A stretch of DNA of 64,000 nt from Dendrocalamus latiflorus (Eukaryota; Streptophyta; Magnoliopsida; Poales; Poaceae): positions 19,084,669 through 19,148,668 of the forward strand of contig CM029632.1 of NCBI GenBank assembly GCA_017311315.1, read 5' to 3'. The notes beneath the pieces were generated by a model that saw only the letters and a list, made by a program, of their open reading frames with translations, searched no databases and was not told the origin of the DNA. Shown piece by piece: positions 23,540 to 35,360 of the stretch (position 1 is the stretch's first letter; every line of letters begins with the position of its first letter). Both the position numbers and the translations under genes were made by a program.

Positions 23540-25357
23540 ATGCATCCGCTGACGCCCACCCTGGACCCGGCGGCCACCTCCAGCACGCCGACGTCCACTC
23601 CGGACCTGGCGGCCACCTCCTTGACCGCGCCTCCCCATGCGCTGGCCTCTCTTCCCTTCCCCCAGGCGCCGCCTTCCCCCACGGTCGGCCGCTCGAAGCT
23701 GGAGCGCTGGAGTGAAGATTCTCCTCCCGCCTCCCCTGCAGTCTCCAGACCAACCACCTACCGCGACGTGCTGTTGTCCTCTCCTAGGCCGGCCGGCGAG
23801 GTGGCGGCGGTGCCGGAGCTGGCGCCTCTGGTTCACCAGCGCGCATGCTCACCCCGCTCCCTTGCCGATCGCGCTGGGCCTCTCCACGTCCGGTTGCTGC
23901 CTCAAGGACCGAGTGTAGAAGGATGGACACAGGTGGTTGGTCGCCGCCGGCTTCGGAGTAGGCTCCGTCACCCTCCTCGACGTCCGGTTCCGGCAGACCT
24001 TCGCGGAAAGTGCTTCAATTGTTTCTCCGCCTCGCACCGAGCGGCGGAGTGTCGACGTCCGGTCCGCTGCTTCCGCTGCAAGGACCTTGGCCACCTCTCT
24101 TCTGCCTGCCCTGGTGCTTCCTCGTCGCGGGGACGTACTTCGGTCTGGCGGCGTATCTCGTCGACTCCGGAGGCTCCCTCACCTCCTTTCCCGTCGGCGG
24201 TCCTGAACTCTTCGTCGGGTCCGGCGGATGATAGTGCTAAAAATGGCGGTCGGCCTCGGCGGCATCGAAAGCACCGACATCACTCCTCCGGACTGGAAGT
24301 CACTGAAGCTGTGGAGACACTCCGTCACGCGCTCTTCGTCGCCTCCATTGACCAGGCGGCGACCATCATCGGCCGTGTTGCGACCATCTTCGGTCAGGCG
24401 GCGGCTAGACTTCGGCAGCTGCAGGCCTCTTCTCCGCCGCACTCTCGAAGCAGCTCGCCGGCGAGGAGGAGCGCCGGGGATCTCCCGAGGGGTCACATTC
24501 CAGTCAAGCATCGCCTTGGGCCCTCTGGGTCGCATGCTGGACACGTGGCATCCAATGTCTGCGACTCTTCCCCGAGCCCCCCTGTCCCCTCTACAGCTGA
24601 TGGTGGCAACAGCTCCAAGCCGCCTCTTCCCGAGACGAGGTTGGCAGCGGAAGATGTCCCCAGAACCAAGATGGAGTGCGCTGTCTCCCCGCCCTCATCC
24701 CCCGACCCAGCAGATCCTCTGGAGCAGGCGATCGCGTTGGCTGACCCTGTGGTCCCCAGTCCAGAGCGCTCTTCCCCTGCTTTCCCTGACGGCCTTCCTC
24801 TGCTCTCGGTGGCTTCTGTTGGCGCCATGCAGGCAGCGCTGACGGCACCACCTCCGCTGGCTAAGGGACTTCGGGCCAGTTCGTCGCGAACCTTCTCTAA
24901 GGTTTATTTTCGGCGCCGTCGACGCCTGCGACCGAAGCACCTTCCTGCTGACGCTGCTCTGCCAGGAAGGGATCCTCCGCCTCCCCGTCCAGAATCCCCT
25001 CTCCAGCGGAGGGGGGCCACCTTCATCTCCAACCTCACAAAGAAGACAAGTATGCTCCTCCCCATTCCGCGTACTTCGAAGGTGAAGCCTCGCCCTCAAC
25101 CTTCTGGCGCCCCTCCTCGGCGCAGCCGCCGCATTGCCGGAGCTGGAGCAGAAGCTCCGGCCGTGGTTTCTACCAGCTGTGCCAGAAAGCAGGTCATGAG
25201 AGCTCTGAACATCAGCGACGATCGGGAAGAACTCCATCCGCAAGCGCTAGAGGACTACAGCAAGCTCTTTGCACAGCCTCTCTCAGCTCCGAATATTCAG
25301 ACTTTAGCTGCCCTCTTCGGCTGGACGCCACCGGTGGAGGAGGTTAGTCAAATTTGA
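23540..25357 (+). CDS. LINE ORF1, gag-like nucleic-acid binding protein
   Basis: Open for 605 codons. Pro/Ser/Arg-rich with two CCHC-type knuckles at about residues 158-192 (CFNCFSASHRAAEC then CFRCKDLGHLSSAC). The role is binding LINE RNA in the ribonucleoprotein. The frame is undamaged and overlaps the ORF2 frame start by a few bases. The first ATG lies 21 bp inside the element's 5' end, an unusually short leader, so the very 5' end may be slightly truncated. Confidence 0.85.
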   Translation: MHPLTPTLDPAATSSTPTSTPDLAATSLTAPPHALASLPFPQAPPSPTVGRSKLERWSEDSPPASPAVSRPTTYRDVLLSSPRPAGEVAAVPELAPLVHQRACSPRSLADRAGPLHVRLLPQGPSVEGWTQVVGRRRLRSRLRHPPRRPVPADLRGKCFNCFSASHRAAECRRPVRCFRCKDLGHLSSACPGASSSRGRTSVWRRISSTPEAPSPPFPSAVLNSSSGPADDSAKNGGRPRRHRKHRHHSSGLEVTEAVETLRHALFVASIDQAATIIGRVATIFGQAAARLRQLQASSPPHSRSSSPARRSAGDLPRGHIPVKHRLGPSGSHAGHVASNVCDSSPSPPVPSTADGGNSSKPPLPETRLAAEDVPRTKMECAVSPPSSPDPADPLEQAIALADPVVPSPERSSPAFPDGLPLLSVASVGAMQAALTAPPPLAKGLRASSSRTFSKVYFRRRRRLRPKHLPADAALPGRDPPPPRPESPLQRRGATFISNLTKKTSMLLPIPRTSKVKPRPQPSGAPPRRSRRIAGAGAEAPAVVSTSCARKQVMRALNISDDREELHPQALEDYSKLFAQPLSAPNIQTLAALFGWTPPVEEVSQI

Positions 25358-28300
25358 CAGCCTTTCTGGGGTTCTTTTGGTCGTCATTCGCTGCTGCTCC
25401 GATGAATCCTTCAAAAATTTTGTGCTGGAATGTCCGGGGGCTCAATTCTAAACCAAGGCAAGATGTTGTTCGCACCCTGGTAGCTTCGGCTAGGGTGGAT
25501 GTGGTCTGTTTGCAGGAAACGAAAATGGTTTTTACCTCCCAGGGATCAGTCCTTTCATTGTTAGGTTCAGACTTCGACAACTTCATCTTTATACCTTCGG
25601 TTGGCGCTTCTGGTGGAATTCTTGTGGCTTGGAGACATGGTCTTGGTCCTGCTGGAGCTCACAGACTAGACTCCTACAGCGCCTCGGTGAAGTTTTGCCC
25701 AAGTGGCGGCCAACCATGGTGGCTGACCTGCGTCTACGGACCGCAATCAAATGAGGCAAAAATCAGCTTCCTTCAAGAGTTAAGAGAGATCCGTGAGACA
25801 TGTCTAGGTCCTTGGATGATATTGGGAGATTACAACATTATCTATAAGGAGGAGGATAAGAACAACAACCTGTTGAATAGGGCAATGATGTGTAGATTCC
25901 GGCGTCTTATCAATGATTTGGCCTTGATTGATATTCCTCTCCGTGGACGAAAATACACTTGGTCCAATGGTCATGACTCCCCAACTCTTGTCAGGCTTGA
26001 TAGAGTGCTATGCTCTTTGGATTGGGAGTCCCTGTTCCCCAATTCTTTGCTTCAAAGTGCTTCGACAGACGGTTCTGATCACTGCCCGCTTCTTTTGGGT
26101 TTGCATGACAATAGGACGGGCAAATTGAGATTTCACTTTGAATCTTTCTGGACCAAAGTGGAAGGCTTTCTTGACACTGTCGCTTTTGCTTGGTCCTCTA
26201 CAGCTGTGACCCACTGCCCCTTTGCCTCTTTAAACAAGAAGTTCAAAGCAACTGCCAGAGCTCTTCAGAGTTGGAGTCAAAAAAGAGTGGGTCTTGTTAA
26301 ATTGCAGCTTAGCCTTGCCAGGGAAGTGCTTCATCAGTTGGAGATTGCTCAGGATTTTCGGATTCTGTCAGAGGAGGAGGACTGGCTTCGCTGCAACCTT
26401 TTGAAACACTCCTTGGCCTTATCTTCTGTTTCTCGCACTATTGCAAGAAGCCGATCAAGAATTGGCTGGCTGCATGAAGGGGACGCAAATACGAGACTCT
26501 TCCATGCGTTTGCCAAACACCGCAAGCAGAAAAACTTCATTCCCAGACTTGTTGATGAAGAGCAAATGCTTACCAGTCAAGCTGATAAGGAGAGGGTTGT
26601 GTTCGATTTTTACAATGACCTCCTTGGTCTAAGTCCAGAGAGAGAGCACACCATCAACCTAGAGGAGTTGAACCTCATATCTCATGATCTTACAGAGCTT
26701 GAGGCTCCTTTCTCTGAGGATGAGGTTTGGAAAACTATCAGTCAGCTACCCATGGATAAAGCGCCTGGACCCGATGGCTTTACAGGACGGTTTTATAAAG
26801 CTTGTTGGCCAATTATGAAGTCTGATCTTATGGCAGCCTTTTCAGCAGTTTGGAGTAGAAATTTTGGCAATCTTGGGTTGCTCAACTCAGCCTACATCAC
26901 TTTAATTCCTAAGAAAGCTGAGACTTTGCACATCAAGGACTTCCGGCCCATTAGCTTGGTGCACAGCTTTGCCAAATTAGTCACCAAAATCCTTGCCAAC
27001 AGACTCGCTGTCCGGCTCCATCAGATGGTCTCTCCAAATCAGAGCGCCTTCCTAAAAGGAAGGTTTATTCAGGACAATTTCATGTTGGTACAACAGATGG
27101 CAAGATTTCTTCATCATCAAAAGCAGCCTCGTATTCTTCTCAAGCCAGACATCACAAAAGCTTTCGATTCAGTTTCTTGGTCGTTCATCCTTGAGGTTTT
27201 GAGAAACATGGGTTTCGGCCCCATTTGGTGTGACATGGTTTGTGGATTGTTGGGCACTTCTTCCTCGCAAGTCCTTCTCAATGGAACTCCCGGGGAGGTC
27301 ATCCCTCATAAGCGTGGGCTGAGGCAAGGTGATCCCCTCTCTCCAATGCTTTTCATTCTTGTTATGGACATCCTAAGCCACTTGTTTTCCAAGGCCTCAA
27401 GAGAAGGTTTCCTTCAACCCCTCTCTACTCGCGCCTTGCATCACCGGATTTCCCTCTATGCCGCTGATGTGGCCATCTTTCTAAGGCCAGACACCATGGA
27501 TTTGGAGATCACTATGGATATTCTTCGTCTGTTTGGGGAAGCATCCGGCCTCAAAACCAATATGCAAAAGAGTAACTTTTTCCCCATCCATTGTTCTGAG
27601 ACAGGGATTGCTATAGTCAATGAGCACCTAACCTGCGAAGTGACGAATTTTCCTTGCAAATATCTTGGTGTGCCCCTCTCCCTTCGGAAGCTATCTAGGA
27701 CTGATGTGCAGCCTATTATTGACAAGATTGCCGATCGTCTTCCGGGTTGGAAAGCAGAGCTGTTAACAAGAGCGGGCAGGAAAACTTTGGTACAATTTGT
27801 GTTGACCTCGATGGTGGTCTACCTGGCCATGGCAGTTGACCTTCCCCAGTGGGCTTTTAAAGAAATAGACAAAATCCGTAGAAGTTTTTTGTGGAGAGGC
27901 AGAAAAGAAACTAAGGGAGGACATTGTCTTGTGGCGTGGGATAAAACTTGCCGGCCTTTTCATCTCGGGGGTCTTGGTATCTCTGACCTCCAACGGATGG
28001 GATGGGCCCTTAGAATGAGATGGCTTTGGCTTCAGAAGGTTGATCCTGACAGGTCTTGGACCCCCTTTCCGATCCAGGTTCACCAATGTGTTCGGTCCTT
28101 CTTCTTTATTGCAACGTATACTGAGATCGGTAATGGCTCTCGCACCCTCTTTTGGACAGATAGATGGATTCATGGGAAACACCCCGTCTTTTTGCTTTGG
28201 TTCCCAAGAGACATGCCAATAAGCGTACGGTGAGGGAGGCTCTCACGGGGCACAATTGGACTGCGGATTTGATAGGAGCAATGACGGTCGGAGCCATTGC

Positions 28301-28957
28301 TGATTTTTTGAACCTTTGGGATCTCCTATCTCAGGTGGTGCTGCAGCCCGCATTAGAAGATAAACACATTTGGCGCTTCACTGCTACTGGAATCTATTCA
28401 GCAAAATCAGCTTATGAAGGATTCTTTCAGGGAGGCATTGAATTCAGTCCCTGGGAGCGAATTTGGAGAACTTGGGCCCCGAATAAACGCCGTTTCTTTA
28501 TGTGGCTGGTTGCTCATGACAAATGCTGGACTGCGGATCGTCTGGCACGCCGAGGTTTGCAACACCCCCCCCCCCCCGCTGCCTGCTTTGTGACCAAGAG
28601 GAGGAAACCATTAACCACCTCTTGATCTCATGTGTGTTTGCCCGACAGTTTTGGTTTGAGTTGCTCCAAAAAGTCAGACTACAAAACCTTTCCCCTTAGA
28701 TGGATGAGCTCTCCTTTGAAGATTGGTGGTCCAGATCTCACAACGCAGTTCATGATCAAGTCCGGCAAGGCCTTAACTCCATCATCATTTTGGGGGCTTG
28801 GTCTCTTTGGAAGCTTCGCAATCGCTGCGTCTTTGATGGGGTTGTGCCGTACGTTAGGAACCTCTTGTCCTTTGTCAATGAGGAGATGAGGATTTGGAGT
28901 CTAGCCGGAGCAAAGGGTATCTCATACCTTTCTGCCCCGCCGCAGGTCTTGGATTAG
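25354..28957 (+). pseudogene. LINE ORF2: endonuclease, reverse transcriptase, zinc-ribbon; inactivated
   Basis: Probable start MNPSKILCWNVRG at 25402. Endonuclease motifs: WNVRGLNS, LQETKM, GDYNII, and SDHCPLL. The RT region follows with KAPGPDGFTGRFYK, FRPISLVHSFAKLVTKILANR, QSAFLKGRFIQDN, KAFDSVSW and GLRQGDPLSPMLF. The catalytic block reads SLYAADVAIFL instead of the usual YADD, so the first catalytic aspartate is Ala. The frame is broken at about 28185-28192 and again at a C13 run (28565-28577) just before the zf-RVT domain (CLLCDQEEETINHLL). A TAG after LQNLSP (about 28697-28699) is a further stop. This copy cannot encode an active enzyme. Confidence 0.9.
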
Positions 28958-29756
28958 ACCCCCTCAGGTCGAGGTCGATCTTGTTTCTGTAACATAGGCT
29001 AGTTCCCTAGACCTTTTGTGGTGTGTGGATTTGGGTGCGTTTTTTGTTTTTTGGGTCTGTAAGGTTTCTGCTGTATGCTCTTTCCTATCTTAATACAAAG
29101 ATACGCAGCTCTCCTGCGTGTTCGAGAAAAAAACTCTGTAAGAATTATTTCAATCTGCTCTCTGGGCATGCAGGAATTGTAAATGGAATTGACATTAGTG
29201 ATTGGAATCCTGCTACGGACAAGCATCTCCCTTGTCATTATTCTGTTAATGACCTCTCCGGAAAGGTGTGCTCATAGTTCCCTATAGCATGCATATATCC
29301 AATTGGATGGATGCCTTCTACATTTTTTGCTTGCTTCCCATGATTTTCTCACTGACTAATCATATGTGGCCTGGCATACTTGTTTTAGGCCAAATGTAAA
29401 GCTGAATTGCAGAAGGAGCTGGGTTTACCTATCAGGCCTGATGTTCCTCTGATTAGATACTAATCCCTAAGAATTAATGTTTTTTCCTTAAAATTTTATG
29501 GCTGATTAATCTATTACCTTGATTCAGATTGGCTTTATTGGAAGATTGGATTATCAGAAAGGCATTGATCTCATTAAACTGGCTATTCCAGATCTCATGC
29601 AAGAAGATATTCAATTTGTAAGTCCTGATTCTTTTGCACAACTCTACGATGTGAATAAATAATATAGGTATATGGTAGTGTAGTACAGCACATATCAAGC
29701 TAGGTAGCATGGAAATTATTACAAATATAAGATTCACGTTTGCTTTCAGTGAGAAT

Positions 29757-29842
29757 CTTGTCGTGGATCACCGGCAATCTCTCGCCCCGTTGCGTTTGTG
29801 AGTTTGCCGGCGGCGAGAGATTGACGGTGATCCACGACAAAT
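29757..29842. repeat. Near-perfect 30-bp foldback in SSI intron 10
   Basis: The arm 29757-29786 and its complement 29812-29841 pair over 30 positions with two mismatches, around a 25-nt loop. The arms contain CGTGGATCACCG and CGGTGATCCACG. It could be a deletion-derived foldback element or an inverted duplication. The transcript would form a stable hairpin of a size seen in small-RNA precursors. Confidence 0.75.
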
Positions 29843-30471
29843 CTTAACACTGTTCAGGAAAATACATCTGCCAGTTGTAAAACAAATATGGCAGCAGTAA
29901 ATATGACCTATGGTTTAAAATCAAATAGGTATTTGGCTGTAGTTAAAAATTGAGATCAACAAAATCGGTAAGTAGATTATTTCGAGAAAAATTATTCGTT
30001 TCTAAACATGGATTTTGCACCCTTTGGGGTAACGGCTCCCAATATTTTAATCATTTGTTATAGGTCATGCTTGGATCTGGGGAGCCAGGATTTGAAGGCT
30101 GGATGAGATCCACAGAGTCGGACTACAGGGATAAATTTCGTGGATGGGTTGGATTTAGTGTTCCAGTTTCCCACCGAATTACTGCAGGGTATGCAAACAA
30201 CTGATTGCTAAGAACTCATTTGTCAGCTTATAGATGCATCATATATTTAAGATGTTGATGTCTCTCTTATTGTGCAGCTGCGATATATTGTTAATGCCAT
30301 CCAGATTTGAACCTTGTGGTCTCAATCAGCTATATGCTATGCAATATGGCACAGTTCCTGTTGTTCATGAAACTGGGGGCCTTAGAGTATGACAATTATC
30401 CTCAAAAGTCTACTTATCTTAGCACCAAGGCAAAATGTTTTCTCATTTATTTTGTGAATTCAACAGGATAC

Positions 30472-30874
<403 letters not shown>

Positions 30875-30876
<2 letters not shown>

Positions 30877-32834
30877 TCAAACGTGATCTAAAGCCGTACT
30901 ATAAACATCAAATTTTCTTGGGAATGTGCGATGTGGGGAGAGGACAACGAACAAAATTCCCCTTTATATTAGTCCGGAGATGCTGCGGCAGGGCCTCCTC
31001 TCTGCATCCCTCTACCATGTCACTCTAGCTGAATGGTCATGCATTGCAACGAAAAATCAAACTTCTCACTAAACATGTTGTTCCTTGCTCAAAATAGTAC
31101 TTTGTGGCATCCTGATTACATCCACAAAAACACATGCATGAAAAGAATTACATTTCACATATTGTGTGTATATGCTAGCTTTTACATTCTCAAGCTCTGA
31201 GCACATATCAGTTAAGCTTATCTTTTGAGGCGTAGGAAATGTCTATCAAGGTGATAGCCTCATTTCGTCTTTTAAAAAAAGTGATAGCCTGATGTTATGA
31301 TACTATAGTAAAGTTAGTTGAACAATATATATGGAAGATGCTAGGAGTTGCCTCCGAAGTTCGATTCAATGTTGTAGTAGCATATTACCCTTTCTATGAA
31401 ACATATATCAGTCTTTGTCATTTGCAATATGCCAATATTCCAACTTATCATCTGAAACCAATTATTGGCATGAACTTATTTCAAGCTAGTATAGCTTTGC
31501 AAGAAAATCACGTTCATATCTTTTAGAATGTCCAAACCTTAAAATTTATACCTTTCATTATATGTAAGAACATAATTTATCAGTTCATTCATATGCAACC
31601 CACAAGGCATCAATCAGTGCAGATTTCATAAAAATGGCATGGAAGCACCAAGACATTGAGAAAAACACAATAAAAGAGTAATTTTACAATCCTGTCCATG
31701 ACACGCTGGTTGCTACTCCCTTCTTGGAGTCCTTGTCACCTGGCCTCCTCGCTGTGGCATATGCCTCAATTTCAGGGAGCAACCTCTGCTGACTTTTCTT
31801 CTACATGATCTGACAAAAAAAACATAAATAGCAAGCTAGAATTTGCAAATTTAAGATGACTTTCAATAGATTAGAGCAATGAAAAGCATCTTCTCTAACA
31901 TGCCATCAGCCATAAACGTATTGTTCTTACCTTAATTAGCAGCACGTACAGTAAAATATGTCTTTCAACCTGAGCATAAACCATGGCTCATCGCACCTGG
32001 TCATCTGCCAAAGAGAGCACCTGTGGCGCATCCCCGCCAGCTCGCCATGTTGCAGAGTTCACTCCTTAGTCCTTTACCATCGTTGCATGCATGGCTCGCA
32101 CCACTATGAAGCCACCGCACGAGCAGCCACCAACACCTAACAACAGCACTAACCTACCCCTCTGCTAAGCCGCCGTGCTAGCCTACCCTCCGCTCCGCAC
32201 CTCTGACTCCACACGAGTGCCTGGACGCCACCTTGATTCCGAGACTGCCTCCACTCACTAGGAGCCTGGGAAGCTGCCGCCGCACGACGCAAACGCATGC
32301 TATGGTTTGGCTGACGTCCAATTGAGTCTTCTTGAACATCCTGTTGCCCACCCACCGGCTAACTAGAGTTCCCTGCCTACCTTTTGATTTCACTAACAGT
32401 GGCACTTGTGCGCCACGGTTGCCTTTGGATCCGCAGGTGATGGGGATGGGAGAAGGAAGTGGTTTGCGGTTGGGTATTTGTGGGAGGGGTCATGGGAAAG
32501 ACAGTTGCAGACAACAGACTTACAATTGGGTCGAGGGGATTGCGGTCTGTGGGTGCGCGTGCATGGGACCAGGGGAGGGACCGATACGGTGCACGAGGAG
32601 AGAGGAGCGAGGGTGAAGGACGAAACTCCGTCACTAATATCATGGCCCACTTGTCAGCACATGGATCAGAGGAGGGGTGTAGGGGTGAACGGACAAAATC
32701 CTCTTTTATATTAATAGAGATTTTCTGTGGTTTTTTGCTGGAATCTATTTAATGCTCACAATTTTTTCTGTGTATTGCTCCATACATCACTGAACTCCTG
32801 ATCATTTAACTGTTACTGCTTATATATTTTGCAG
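30875..32834. other. SSI intron 13, remainder
   Basis: No coding exon seen. GC-rich open frames at 31960-32650 have no recognisable domain. GACAAAATCCTCTTTTATAT at about 32693 resembles ACAAAATTCCCCTTTATATT at about 30952, which suggests an unidentified mobile element between them. Confidence 0.4.
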
Positions 32835-33379
32835 GTGGGCATTCTCTCCGCTAACAGTGGAAAAAATGATGTGGGTAAGTTTCCGTTAAACTCTTGCCCG
32901 ACTTTAAGATCTTGGTCGTAGTATATCCTGGTACCTAACCTTTCATCTAAAAAGGGAACACCAAAAATTTAACAAAATGAAGTAAACATCCGGTCTCTTG
33001 GTGGGGCATGGGAAATTCGAATCAGTGGGAAATAAAACCCCGAAGCATATAATTCCTGTGTTATAAACTACGATGCACCTGCCACCCTTCCCCCTTGGCG
33101 CTAGACTGCTAACTTGGGTCAAGTCCATGACACGAATTACATGTTTGGTACATAGTTCGTATGTGTAAATAGAGCTCTGTTCTCGTTTTCTTTTTGTTCA
33201 ATACTTCAATGTAGACCTCAATAAAAAAATACATAAATATGGATTTTGTGCACTTGGGTTCCTAGGATCTATTACTTTACTGTTTTACCAGAAGTTCGTA
33301 TCCTGGTGCAGAGAAATTCAAATCAATATTTTTTTGGATCCACCAATCAAACAAAACAATTTAGAAAATAATATAGTGG

Positions 33380-33536
33380 CAGTGGCGGATCTAGGTCCAG
33401 GGCTACCTGGGCTTCAATTCTGGGCTTAAGATCAAAAGCCTATTGTAAAATTAAAAAAAGTATCTTATATGTAGTGAATGCCACCTATGATATACTGTCC
33501 AGTCTGGGGCGTTGCTCCAACCTGGCTCCGCCCATT
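33380..33536. mobile_element. Decayed hAT MITE of the CAGTGGCGGATCTAG family in SSI intron 14
   Basis: The left end CAGTGGCGGATCTAGGT is intact. The right end ACCTGGCTCCGCCCATT is its imperfect complement. No target duplication is visible, so this copy is older than those at 10563, 35525 and 41685. It ends about 40 bp before the last exon. Confidence 0.55.
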
Positions 33537-33850
33537 CCGCACTTACGGTTTTGACCTTATGTCATCATCTTTTGCAGGCGTTGCGAACCGCAATTTCGAC
33601 GTTCAGGGAACACAAGTCCTCTTGGGAGGGGCTAATGAAGCGTGGCATGTGGAAAGACTTAACATGGGATCATGCTGCCTCTCAGTACGAACAGATCTTC
33701 CAATGGGCGTTCATGGATCAACCTTATGTCATGTAAATGGACTCGAAGCGGCTGTCTCTTTGAACTCTGAAGGCCTTCTGTTCCTCATCCTTCCACGAGC
33801 GGAAGGATACCCCGTACATTACATGGAAGGCGGACCAGTTATATAAAGTT

Positions 33851-34009
33851 TTTTTTTAACACGCAGAAAAGCTGCGTATCTTTGTATTAAGAAAGGAAAG
33901 AGCATACAGCAGAAACCTTACAGACCCAACAAATAAAAAACGCATCTAAAACCACACATCACAAAAGGTCTAGGGAACTAACCTATAGTACAGAAACAAG
34001 ATCGACCTC
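33851..34009 (-). mobile_element. 5'-truncated LINE tail just downstream of the SSI stop codon
   Basis: The reverse complement of the 3' end of the intron 7 LINE (about 28970-29131), including the TGTAAGGTTTCTGCTGTATG and TCTTAATACAAAGATACGCAG blocks and the oligo-A end (oligo-T on the plus strand at 33849-33858). It is flanked by a duplication of about 18 bp beginning GACCAG and ending AAAGTT (33833-33850, 34010-34027, two transitions). It sits about 100 bp after the stop, in the expected 3' UTR. Confidence 0.9.
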
Positions 34010-34027
34010 GACCAGCTATACAAAGTT

Positions 34028-35360
34028 ACAAACCATCGTTCAGGTTAACCTTGTATGCCTGCTGCTTGGCCTGTTTGGCTCGAAGACTGTGATGGAGTGA
34101 TAACTCCGGATGAATCACACTTGTGAGGAATAAGAAGAGGACGCTGGGAGCGGTTGGTTGGGTTCACATGGTTAATACCCCACGCAGGCAACCTCTCAAT
34201 GTTATAAATGAAATCAGAAATCAACAGGGTTTAGTTTCAATTGCACTAGTCTTGTTTGCCTAAACTTTGTTGCCTATATATGCCGTCCTTACGGGCTGAT
34301 AATTTTTTAGTCACAGGAGAACTGACTTGTTTATATTGGTGATGGTGAAATGATGTGAGTACGGATGGTCTTCCGTACAAAGGAAAAAAGGTGATTCGAT
34401 GGCGTAGCCACGATGACATCAATGAATCTTCGAAAGCGGGAGGCCATGCGTCAGGTCAGGTGTGCCTTGTGTTGACAGGCACGGGCTTACATGCATGGCA
34501 TATTTACCTCCCCGTAATCCAAGCTATTTTGTCCTTGGCGTGACTGCCTCCCGTTCGTGGGTCACTAACCTTTGGAGTAAGGCCAATGGCCTAATGCCAT
34601 AAGACTAAAAGTGAAAATCAGAAGCTGCTTTTTCAGAAGCATCTACTTTTGGGTAGTACAGTTTTGAAAGCACCTTGGACCCTGCTTTTAACTTTTGGCT
34701 TTCTGTTTTTTGAAATGGTGAAAATAGAGAGTTGTTTCACAGTTGTTTCAAGGAGAATAAAGATAGGAGGTAAGTTTTATACTTGTTTGAACCAAACAGC
34801 TTACAGCTTTTCCACAGTCCACAACCTACAACAGCTTTTCCACAGCCCACAGCTCACAGCAGCTTTTTCAGAAGCCACAGTTCAACCAAACACACCCTAA
34901 GAGACTTCGATGCTACTTGCTACTACTTGCTAGTGCTCGGTTCTTTTGTATGTATAGGCTTATGGTTTTAAGATTATATTACACTCACTAGTTTTTAAAC
35001 GGTATCTTTTTAAGATAAAGTCTATAAACTAATTGTAGTAGATACTATATCAAATTCATCTATATCGACTAAAATCACATACAAATCTTTCTTCGTGCTC
35101 TTTTTTATAAATAGAATTTAAAAACTTAAACCAAAAGTTAAAAACCAATTGGAAAAAACTCATCCAGCGCCACATACCTAGAGGCTAATCTAACATGAAA
35201 ACTTGCAGCCTCTCCATTCTGGACGGCACCTCGACTAGGGATCGATCCTTCATCGTTGTGTGCAACCAACCTGGATTCCTTAGCCATCAATTACATGACA
35301 AGCTACAATGTGCACCAATAAAAATTGGAGCCTACTTTTTACAAATTTCACCTCATTTCT
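34028..35360. other. Intergenic, repeat-like, no gene
   Basis: 34590-34905 contains repeated AGCTTTTCCACAG(C/T)CCACA phrases and ends in CAACCAAACACACCC, a composition typical of grass MITE sequence, but no pair of ends was fixed. Otherwise AT-rich with no coding frame. Confidence 0.4.

Larger units (their letters stand above)
23519..29131 (+). mobile_element. Full-length L1-type LINE in SSI intron 7
   Basis: 5613 bp between an 18-bp target duplication AACTCTGTAAGAATAATT (23501-23518; 29132-29149, one mismatch). It carries ORF1 (gag-like, two zinc knuckles), ORF2 (endonuclease, RT, zinc-ribbon tail) and ends in a short A-run. The insertion is in the sense orientation of SSI and ends only 25 bp before the exon 8 acceptor side of the duplication (exon 8 starts at 29174). 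The pyrimidine-rich acceptor tract is provided by the downstream duplication copy plus original intron sequence. The same family's 3' end is found again at 33851-34009. Confidence 0.95.

Noticed and set aside
30940..32721. Possible Helitron with a minus-strand 5' end TCTCTATTAATATAAAAG at about 32720
   Set aside because: The 5' end looks plausible, but no hairpin plus CTRR terminus was found on the other side, so the claim is not supported.
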